From Thermoplasmata archaeon (GTDB lineage: Archaea > Thermoplasmatota > Thermoplasmata > Thermoplasmatales > Thermoplasmataceae), in assembly GCA_021845155.1 (NCBI GenBank), contig JAKBSB010000078.1:1-6314 (forward strand): DNA of 6,314 nt, given 5' to 3'. The notes under the pieces were generated by a model that ran no database searches, was not told the DNA's origin, and saw only the letters and a list, made by a program, of their open reading frames with translations. Positions 1-5,082 of this stretch are shown here, one piece after another. The position numbers and the translations under genes are program-made. Position 1 is the first letter of the stretch, and every line of letters starts with the position of its first letter.

Positions 1-403
1 AGAAAATGAACTGGAAATCTGTTGTTATATCTCCTGTGGCATTTGTCAGGTTAAGGGTTGTCAATTTTCCGAACACCTGCAAATCATTTCCAGTCACGGG
101 TACTGTGGTTATATTGCCTAAACTGTTTGTTACCACAAGCGTTACTCCACTGGCCGGGATATTTGTGTTTATGGACTGAACATACAGTGCGTACGTTCCG
201 TTTACATATGTTCCATGACTCCCTGAAACAGTATTATTGCTGATTTCAAATGAAGCCTGCGGGGTAGAAAAGGAGCTTGTTGGCACGTAACCGTTAAGCA
301 GGGTGTAAAGTGAAGCCACAAGAGTAACAGTAATTGCTACAAGCAGGATGGTTCCAATTATGGGTGAAACTGCACTATCTTCTTTAACAACAACTTCCTT
401 CAC
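1..403 (-). CDS. Type IV pilin-like protein, archaeal pilin N-terminal domain (partial, C-terminus beyond left edge)
   Basis: The reverse strand reads without a stop for 134 codons from a GTG at 403-401 and runs off the left edge. Residues 9-18 read DSAVSPIIGT and continue into a hydrophobic segment to about residue 36, the typical N-terminus of archaeal type IV pilins (class III signal, hydrophobic assembly helix). A prepilin peptidase would cut near the KEDSAVSP stretch and the helix would pack into the pilus core. The rest is a Ser/Thr/Asn-rich beta-type domain with five N-X-S/T sequons (NNT, NGT, NIT, NLT, NAT), suggesting a glycosylated surface domain. I prefer GTG 403 because GGTGG (414-410) lies six bases upstream and gives a short charged leader. 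An in-frame ATG at 424-422 would add seven residues and is the alternative. The family call is strong; the exact filament (adhesive pilus or other) cannot be told. Confidence 0.88.
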   Translation of the reverse strand, partial: MKEVVVKEDSAVSPIIGTILLVAITVTLVASLYTLLNGYVPTSSFSTPQASFEISNNTVSGSHGTYVNGTYALYVQSINTNIPASGVTLVVTNSLGNITTVPVTGNDLQVFGKLTTLNLTNATGDITTDFQFIF

Positions 404-422
404 TAAAATCCACCCATTTAAC

Positions 423-460
423 ATTTACCTGCATAATTGTATGCATATTTACAGGTAAAT
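423..460. repeat. Perfect inverted repeat over the predicted pilin transcription start
   Basis: ATTTACCTG (423-431) and CAGGTAAAT (452-460) are exact reverse complements, nine bases each, separated by 20 bases. Nested near it is a second dyad, GCATA (431-435) and TATGC (440-444). The right arm covers the predicted pilin transcription start (about 453) and the left arm lies just upstream of the GTG start. It could be an operator for a dimeric regulator or a hairpin at the very 5' end of the pilin mRNA. The symmetry is seen directly; the function is inferred. Confidence 0.55.
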
Positions 461-475
461 AAATAAGTATAAGGG

Positions 476-483
476 TATATAAA
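476..483 (-). promoter_or_regulatory. TATA box for the pilin-like gene
   Basis: On the minus strand this reads TTTATATA, close to the archaeal TATA consensus. Transcription would start near 453, leaving a leader of about 50 nt before GTG 403. That agrees with this gene having an SD-like GGTGG and not being leaderless. The element also reads TATATAAA on the plus strand, but the plus-strand gene has a better-placed box at 574-581. Confidence 0.6.
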
Positions 484-502
484 TTTATTTTCATCAAGCA
501 TC

Positions 503-523
503 CTGCATGAAAATTCCATGCAG
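503..523. repeat. Perfect 7-bp inverted repeat in the divergent intergenic region
   Basis: CTGCATG (503-509) and CATGCAG (517-523) are exact reverse complements around a 7-base AT-rich spacer. The site lies about 20 bp upstream of the pilin TATA box and about 50 bp upstream of the TATA box of the PEBP gene, so it could be a binding site for a regulator of either. It resembles neither an intrinsic terminator (no T tract) nor a known riboswitch. Confidence 0.4.
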
Positions 524-573
524 TGGCATACAAAAGCCAGCAACCAGAAGGGCATCATTCATGAAGGTCAAAT

Positions 574-581
574 CTTATATG
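574..581 (+). promoter_or_regulatory. TATA box for the PEBP-family gene (leaderless)
   Basis: CTTATATG is centred about 24.5 bp upstream of the ATG at 602. With the usual archaeal spacing, transcription would begin at or within a couple of bases of that ATG, giving a leaderless mRNA. This argues for the start at 602 over the longer reading frame from 518, whose extra codons would contain this promoter. Confidence 0.6.
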
Positions 582-601
582 TCTCTGAGCAATTTGCATT
601 C

Positions 602-1066
602 ATGAGTTTCCACATACAGATTGAGGGATTGAAATATGGAGATTACATGCCAAAAGAATTCACATGTGAAGGAAACGATACATCCCCTGCAATCAAATGG
701 TCAGATCCTCCAGCATCCACAAAGTCATACATACTGATTCTTGAGGATCCCGATGCACCAAGGGGGAATTTTGTCCACTGGGTTGCATACAACATAAAAC
801 ACACTGTCATGGAGCTGCCCAGAAATGTGGACAAGGTCGAGAAACCTGAACTTGGCTTCACACAGGGGAAAAACGATTTTGGAAAAGTTGGTTATGGGGG
901 CCCATGCCCGCCTGGGAAAAATAAGCATCACTATATTCTGACTTTATATGCAACCCTGCATACTGAAGAACTTCCACCAATGCTGACAAAAAAAGACCTG
1001 GAAAAAATAATCAAGGATAAAACAGTGAAGCAGGCATCCACCATGTTAATGTATGGAAAATCCTGA
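602..1066 (+). CDS. YbhB/YbcL family Raf kinase inhibitor-like protein (PEBP fold)
   Basis: This 154-residue protein carries the phosphatidylethanolamine-binding protein (PEBP) signatures in order: YTCEG-type motif FTCEGNDTSPAIKW (20-33), DPDAP (49-53), HW (59-60) with VAYNIK, and GYGGPCPPG (97-105) followed by HHY and a LYAT strand. The conserved Asp, His and PCPP residues that form the anion/ligand pocket are all present. There is no signal peptide, so it is probably cytoplasmic. The biological role of prokaryotic YbhB/YbcL proteins is poorly defined; a ligand-binding role is all I infer. The frame is open upstream to an ATG at 518, but the ATG at 602 is preferred: it starts directly on the conserved strand and has a TATA box about 24 bp upstream. 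The gene is monocistronic and converges on the next gene with 16 bp between stop codons. Confidence 0.92.
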   Translation: MSFHIQIEGLKYGDYMPKEFTCEGNDTSPAIKWSDPPASTKSYILILEDPDAPRGNFVHWVAYNIKHTVMELPRNVDKVEKPELGFTQGKNDFGKVGYGGPCPPGKNKHHYILTLYATLHTEELPPMLTKKDLEKIIKDKTVKQASTMLMYGKS

Positions 1067-1082
1067 TTCTGCTGGTGGTTTA

Positions 1083-1637
1083 TCAGAAAACTGCCAACTT
1101 CTCGTTGAACCAGTATCTTTCTTCCAGAGTACAGAGAAGGACGTCATTTCTTCCAGGTGTCGCAGAACGGATATTGTTCAATATGGACTCATTCCTTTTT
1201 TCCCAGACCTCCTCCTCAAGATCATAAAAAATTGTTGCCCTGAGTCTGTGCTTTGCCTTGTACATGGTATCTGTCAGATCAGAATTCACGGTTTCAGGGC
1301 TGTTCCAGTATCCGTCAAGAAAAGATCTTATGGAGGTATCTATCATCTCAAGCACGTTTCTCTTGACCTGAAAATCGATCTTGTCATTATTTTTCCTCAT
1401 ATATTCCGTCTCGACTCCTGAATACTTCTCGTTATCCACGCCAACAAGTGTCAACCTTGGCTTGATTTCTGGATCGTTCAGTATTCCCTGCACTGCTGGG
1501 TTCATGCCTTCAGCATCAGTCCCAAGAGTGCACAGAACCCTGGCAGGTTTCGATGAAGAGATGTATACGACCACATCTTTGTCTGTGTAGCCCTTAATGT
1601 GTCTGAGGTTGTCCGGGTCAAGCGCTATTATTCTCAT
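1083..1637 (-). CDS. Conserved-looking hypothetical protein, 184 aa, family not recognised
   Basis: I do not recognise this protein. It looks like a real gene: a long open frame between two others, a TATA-like element upstream, and codon use like its neighbours. It appears soluble, with no membrane segment or signal peptide. The first half has alternating hydrophobic strands (RIIALD 2-7, VVVYIS 22-27, ARVLCTLGT 32-40, RLTLVGVD 61-68), suggesting an alpha/beta fold. The second half (87-160) looks helical and charged, then returns to a strand-like VLLCTLEER (166-174). The only cysteines, 36 and 169, both sit in an LCTL motif. No catalytic signature of a known enzyme class is evident. The start at 1637 is supported by promoter spacing. 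The neighbours give no functional hint, since it is divergent from a polyprenol-kinase-like gene and convergent with a PEBP gene. Confidence 0.75.
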   Translation of the reverse strand: MRIIALDPDNLRHIKGYTDKDVVVYISSSKPARVLCTLGTDAEGMNPAVQGILNDPEIKPRLTLVGVDNEKYSGVETEYMRKNNDKIDFQVKRNVLEMIDTSIRSFLDGYWNSPETVNSDLTDTMYKAKHRLRATIFYDLEEEVWEKRNESILNNIRSATPGRNDVLLCTLEERYWFNEKLAVF

Positions 1638-1663
1638 GGATGGAACTTAAATGCTTTTTTAGA

Positions 1664-1671
1664 TCATAAAC
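1664..1671 (-). promoter_or_regulatory. Weak TATA-like element for the 1083-1637 gene
   Basis: On the minus strand this reads GTTTATGA, centred about 30 bp upstream of the ATG at 1637, so transcription would start a few bases before the ATG. The match to consensus is weaker than at the other promoters here and there is no Shine-Dalgarno sequence, consistent with an almost leaderless mRNA. Confidence 0.4.
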
Positions 1672-1710
1672 TTAGTTACTGTCACAGGAATACAAAACCT
1701 GCCCATGGAG

Positions 1711-1719
1711 ATTTAATTT
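1711..1719 (+). promoter_or_regulatory. TATA-like element for the dolichol-kinase-like gene
   Basis: An ATTTAATTT element is centred about 27 bp upstream of ATG 1742, which would place the transcription start at or next to the start codon. A GGTG at 1733-1736, five bases before the ATG, could act as a ribosome binding site only if transcription starts further upstream, so the initiation mode is ambiguous. Confidence 0.4.
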
Positions 1720-1741
1720 ACATCCCCTGCATGGTGGTAGG

Positions 1742-2695
1742 ATGGACCAGAACCAGATCATATTACTTGCTTTTTATGCTGCGGTTTCAGCAGGAGCAAT
1801 CGTTCTTTCCATAAGGAAATGGGGCAGGTTTTATATCTCGGCTATAATAGTAGGTTCACCATTCCTGGCATTTTCTCTTTATTTATGGCACAGTCCCCTT
1901 GACATTCCACTCTTTGTATTCGGGCTGATAGCTTCATCCCTCCTATATGATAAATGGTTTTATCTTGCATTTACTGGAATAATGGCCCTATTTTTCATCA
2001 ACCTCTCCGGGCTGGGGTTCACGAGGTCATGGGACGGTTTCGATTTTGCCATATCCATTTCCATAATCATCAGTTTCTTTTTCAATGAAAGACTTAGGCA
2101 GATAAACAGGAACAATGAAAATGCAAAGGGGGGAAGCAGGAAGAATGAGATAGTCAGGGACGTTGTTCAGATGGCCGGAGGAATCGTCATGCTGTTCATC
2201 TTCTTTCAATTCGGAAAAGATACAGCTGAAATACTGATAACTTTCATAGCCCTTGTTCTGTTCGCTTTGGGCAACTATCTTGGTGTAAACAGGAAGAGCG
2301 CACTTGCCAGGGCAATATGGTTTTTTGAACGTGGTGGTACAGAACTGGGGATAGGGGCAATATGGTTCGCTACCGGTGTCCTTCTGGCTTTTGCGCTGGT
2401 TCATAGTTTTTCAATGCTTGCTGAGATATTCTTTGTTCTCATAATCGGTGATTCACTGGCGACCATTGCAGGAAGCTCCATAAAATCTCCAAAACTCCCA
2501 TACAACCGCAGGAAATCCATTGCGGGTTTTACCGCAATATTCCTGAGCTCCTCACTCTTCGGGTTTGTGATCATGGGTTATCCGGGCATAGCAATGGGGT
2601 TGATAGGCGCCTTTGCTGAATCAGTATCACAGTATCCTTTTGACGATAATCTTGTGATACCTGTTCTAATGATTCTTGGGTCATATCTTGTCTAG
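1742..2695 (+). CDS. Dolichol/phytol kinase (SEC59-like) family membrane protein
   Basis: The 317-residue product is a polytopic membrane protein with roughly 10-12 hydrophobic segments. The C-terminal part carries the signatures of the CTP-dependent polyprenol/diacylglycerol kinase and phosphatidate cytidylyltransferase-like superfamily: IGDSLATIAGS (235-245), NRRKSIAG (255-262) and GAFAESVSQYP-FDDN-LVIP (289-307), the last matching the family's acidic E...DDN motif. The likely reaction is CTP-dependent phosphorylation of an isoprenoid alcohol (dolichol, phytol or geranylgeraniol type) in the membrane, relevant to archaeal lipid or glycan-carrier metabolism; the substrate cannot be assigned from sequence. 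The family's first kinase helix seems to begin near NEIVRDVVQMAGG (135-147), with the usual RK..H pattern altered. Residues 1-115 add a block of membrane segments, followed by a charged linker (116-136). The stop overlaps the stop of the convergent gene. Confidence 0.8.
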   Translation: MDQNQIILLAFYAAVSAGAIVLSIRKWGRFYISAIIVGSPFLAFSLYLWHSPLDIPLFVFGLIASSLLYDKWFYLAFTGIMALFFINLSGLGFTRSWDGFDFAISISIIISFFFNERLRQINRNNENAKGGSRKNEIVRDVVQMAGGIVMLFIFFQFGKDTAEILITFIALVLFALGNYLGVNRKSALARAIWFFERGGTELGIGAIWFATGVLLAFALVHSFSMLAEIFFVLIIGDSLATIAGSSIKSPKLPYNRRKSIAGFTAIFLSSSLFGFVIMGYPGIAMGLIGAFAESVSQYPFDDNLVIPVLMILGSYLV

Positions 2696-3627
2696 AATAA
2701 CTTTTTAATGAAGGAGACCTCTTTCTGTATGCGGTTTTTCACGAACCCCAGATCCTCATATATATTTATGGCTGGATTTCCCTCGGTAGCCCACAGTGAC
2801 AGCTCCCCACAATTCATCTCCCTGAGGGCCTTTATAGATCTGGATAGCATACCGGTGGCAAGACCATTCCCCCTGTAGTCCTTTTTCACGAATATGTCGG
2901 CAACAAGCGGGGTCTTCTTCTGCGAGGATGGGAAACCATCGGTAACGATGCAGGCCCCGGCAAGCTGATTCTTGTGGCGGATAAGCATGCTTGGGCGGTT
3001 CAATATTTCCCCATACATCCCGCTGAATATTTTGCGTATGAACTCCCTTCCCTTATCCCTGTCAAGCCCGTGGAAAAGGAGAAAGTCAGGGGCATCTCTG
3101 TAGGCGTCGTACTCTTCATTGAGGAATTCTTCCAGATTGAAGTCCGATAAATCCCCAGTCATGAACTCAACTGGTAATTTCTCGTCGAGGTTTGTTGCAT
3201 TCCTGATTTGCAATTTCATGCTGTACCTTTCTATCTTCTCATATTTTTTTTCAATAAGGAAGTTTTCAGTTTCAGTGCCACCATTAAAAACATCATTTAT
3301 GATCACTATTCTCTTCCTGTTACGTGCAGAATTTTCAGCCCATGTTACAAGATTCTCCATTCTCTCTTTCTTTGCGAAGCTTTCAGACATGAATCCCACA
3401 TATGCATACAGCCTGTCATCTAAATCCGGATTTTCAAGCAGGTAAGCGTAAGCTGCAACATTGTTGCCCTGAAGCACTATTCTGGAAGGTATGTGGTTTT
3501 CATTGAGATTCTCAATTATATATGAATAAGATTCCCTTATTGGGATGTCAGGGTAAACAGTCTCAAGGTGTGTTATGTAATCTTCAAGTATAGGATTCCA
3601 GTCAATTTTAACATTGGTAAGTTCCAT
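2692..3627 (-). CDS. Tandem GNAT-type N-acetyltransferase
   Basis: This 311-residue protein has a C-terminal GNAT (Gcn5-related acetyltransferase) domain with acyl-CoA-binding motif A, ADIFVKKDYRGNGLATGML (243-261; the R252-x-x-G-x-A loop binds the pyrophosphate of acetyl-CoA), and motif B NPAINIYEDLGF (284-295). Residues about 45-140 look like a second, degenerate GNAT half: a strand pair around VAAYAYL and AYVGFM, a helix, then a FLIEKKYEKIERYSMKL ending resembling the GNAT C-terminal strand, but with no R/QxxGxG/A loop. The two-domain layout is like mycothiol-synthase-type GNATs, without implying that function. The substrate is unknown. The ATG at 3627 has CTTTAAAG centred about 24 bp upstream, so a leaderless start is likely. 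Its terminal TAG shares the CTAG at 2692-2695 with the stop of the convergent gene. Confidence 0.87.
   Translation of the reverse strand: MELTNVKIDWNPILEDYITHLETVYPDIPIRESYSYIIENLNENHIPSRIVLQGNNVAAYAYLLENPDLDDRLYAYVGFMSESFAKKERMENLVTWAENSARNRKRIVIINDVFNGGTETENFLIEKKYEKIERYSMKLQIRNATNLDEKLPVEFMTGDLSDFNLEEFLNEEYDAYRDAPDFLLFHGLDRDKGREFIRKIFSGMYGEILNRPSMLIRHKNQLAGACIVTDGFPSSQKKTPLVADIFVKKDYRGNGLATGMLSRSIKALREMNCGELSLWATEGNPAINIYEDLGFVKNRIQKEVSFIKKLF
2702..2706 (+). terminator. Possible T-tract terminator after the dolichol-kinase-like gene
   Basis: A run of five T lies seven bases after the stop codon, the only T tract near the 3' end of this gene. Archaeal intrinsic termination uses U-rich tracts without needing a hairpin. 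The tract is short and lies inside the convergent gene, so this is tentative. Confidence 0.25.
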
Positions 3628-3647
3628 GCTTTCATGATTAAATTATG

Positions 3648-3655
3648 CTTTAAAG
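3648..3655 (-). promoter_or_regulatory. TATA-like element for the tandem GNAT gene
   Basis: CTTTAAAG is centred about 24 bp upstream of the ATG at 3627 and is followed by an AT-rich stretch with no SD, which suggests a leaderless transcript. The element is palindromic, so direction cannot be read from it alone; on the plus strand it would give a long leader for the malic enzyme gene, which has better boxes closer by. Confidence 0.45.
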
Positions 3656-3680
3656 ATTTTCATAGAAAATTCGATCATTG

Positions 3681-3713
3681 CTTTATATTTCAGGCGTAAC
3701 AGCTTAATATATA
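3681..3713 (+). promoter_or_regulatory. Two TATA boxes upstream of the malic enzyme operon
   Basis: CTTTATATT (3681-3689) and TTAATATATA (3704-3713) are both good archaeal TATA candidates. The first would start transcription near 3711 and give a leader of about 31 nt; the second near 3734, giving about 8 nt. An SD-like AAGGAG (3715-3720) lies in the longer leader but ends 21 bases before ATG 3742, farther than usual. Confidence 0.5.
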
Positions 3714-3741
3714 CAAGGAGATACACACTAAGCTGATAAAA

Positions 3742-5082
3742 ATGGTGCCGGAAACTGATCAGGAAAGGACGGAACACTTCAACAGAATGTCCTTGAAGTT
3801 TTCCGAATTCTATAAGGGCAAAACAATGATATTACCAAAGGTACCAATAAATGACCTTGGAGCTTTCTCTTACTGGTACACTCCAGGAATTGCTGCAGTA
3901 TCCACACACATATCAAAAGATAAAGAGAGTTCATTTGAACTTACCGGGAGGTGGAATTCAGTTGCCATCCTGACAGATGGCACAAGGGTTCTGGGCCTTG
4001 GGAACGTGGGGCCGGAAGCGGCTATGGCTGTGATGGAGGGAAAAGCGCTCATTTTCAACTATCTTGGAGGTGTGAATGCTGTCCCTGTCCCAATCCGGAC
4101 AAAGACGAAGGAGGAATTCATAACAGTTGCCAGGGCTCTTGAGCCTTCTTTCGGGGGATACAACCTGGAAGACATTGAATCACCAAAATGTTTCTTTATC
4201 CTTGAGCAACTGCAGAAGGATCTTTCAATTCCAGCCTGGCACGATGACCAGCTTGGCACGGCTTCCATTATTCTCGCGGGACTGATCAATGCCCTCAGGG
4301 TCGTGGGAAAGAAGATCGAGGATGCCAGGATTGTCCTTTTTGGTTCAGGGGCGGCTAACATTGCTGCAGCCCACCTCCTGATGGCGGCCGGTTTCAAGGC
4401 TGGAAATCTGATTATTGCAGACAGTAAGGGAATACTGCATCCCGAAAGAGAGGACATGGATACCCTCATGCTCAACAATCCCTGGAAATACCAGCTGGCC
4501 ATGTCAACCAACGGTGAAAGGAGGAAGGGTCCATCGGATGGGGCATTCAAGGGAGCAGACGTCATAATATCGGCTGCAAGGCCTGGACCGGACACAATAA
4601 AACCGGAATGGATCAAAACCATGAACAGTGACCCCATAATATTCGCACTTGCAAATCCTGTGCCGGAAATCTGGCCCAATGTTGCAAAGGAGGCAGGTGC
4701 AAAGGTCATTGCAACTGGTAGGGGAGATTTTCCAAACCAGATAAACAACAGCCTGATTTTTCCCGGAGTTTTCAGAGGTGTGTTGGATGCCAGGTCACGT
4801 GGTGTGAATTTCAAGATCATGGTGAAAGCTTCTTATGAAATAGCCAATTTCGTGAAGGATCCAACTGCGGATAAGATTGTTCCCACCATGGAAAACTGGG
4901 AACTATACCCGCAGGTCGCATCGGCCGTTGCAAGGGCTACTGTGGAGGAGGGTCTCGCCAGGAGAAACAACTCAACCGAGGGTTTTTACAATATAGCCAG
5001 GGAGATTATTGAAGAAAACAGGAATGCATACAGGAAGCTGGTTGATGGGAAAATAATAAGGAAATTACCGGAGATGGATTAA
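3742..5082 (+). CDS. Malic enzyme (malate dehydrogenase, oxaloacetate-decarboxylating)
   Basis: The 446-residue protein matches malic enzyme in length and motif order. It oxidatively decarboxylates malate to pyruvate and CO2 with NAD(P), in the cytoplasm, linking the C4 acids of the citric acid cycle to pyruvate. Visible signatures are YTPG with the catalytic Tyr (46-49), TDGTRVLGLGNVGPEAAM (78-95), MEGKALIF with the catalytic Lys 101, the metal-binding EDIE (143-146) and HDDQ (167-170), a Rossmann GSGAAN loop (201-206), ALANPVPEI (302-310) and ATGRGDFPNQINN (324-336). Residue 171 is Leu (HDDQLGT), where many relatives have His (HDDQHGT). Asp 227 at the end of the second Rossmann strand does not by itself settle NAD versus NADP. 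Arginine codons are nearly all AGG/AGA with one CGG (codon 119). The gene leads an operon with the small GNAT gene, which begins at the next base. Met16 is an alternative start, less likely given promoter spacing. Confidence 0.95.
   Translation: MVPETDQERTEHFNRMSLKFSEFYKGKTMILPKVPINDLGAFSYWYTPGIAAVSTHISKDKESSFELTGRWNSVAILTDGTRVLGLGNVGPEAAMAVMEGKALIFNYLGGVNAVPVPIRTKTKEEFITVARALEPSFGGYNLEDIESPKCFFILEQLQKDLSIPAWHDDQLGTASIILAGLINALRVVGKKIEDARIVLFGSGAANIAAAHLLMAAGFKAGNLIIADSKGILHPEREDMDTLMLNNPWKYQLAMSTNGERRKGPSDGAFKGADVIISAARPGPDTIKPEWIKTMNSDPIIFALANPVPEIWPNVAKEAGAKVIATGRGDFPNQINNSLIFPGVFRGVLDARSRGVNFKIMVKASYEIANFVKDPTADKIVPTMENWELYPQVASAVARATVEEGLARRNNSTEGFYNIAREIIEENRNAYRKLVDGKIIRKLPEMD
5070..5073 (+). 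promoter_or_regulatory. Shine-Dalgarno site for the second gene of the malic enzyme operon
   Basis: GGAG, continuing as GGAGATGG, ends nine bases before the ATG at 5083 and lies in the last codons of malic enzyme. It matches the archaeal 16S 3' end and supports 5083 as the start over the in-frame ATG at 5095. It also shows that an internal operon gene uses an SD while several first genes here appear leaderless. Confidence 0.5.

Noticed and set aside
58..243. Plus-strand frame of 61 codons near the left edge
   Set aside because: It is antisense to the pilin-like gene, whose N-terminal motif is unmistakable.
518..601. 28-residue N-terminal extension of the PEBP-family protein
   Set aside because: The stretch contains the TATA box for the start at 602 and part of an inverted repeat, and the family core begins at the later Met.
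2027..2404. 125-codon antisense frame within the dolichol-kinase-like gene
   Set aside because: It is covered by a membrane protein with clear family motifs on the other strand, and has no promoter or recognisable domain.
4059..4820. 253-codon open frame antisense to malic enzyme
   Set aside because: It lies wholly inside the well-supported malic enzyme gene on the opposite strand, and its translation shows no family motif. It is a frame shadow.
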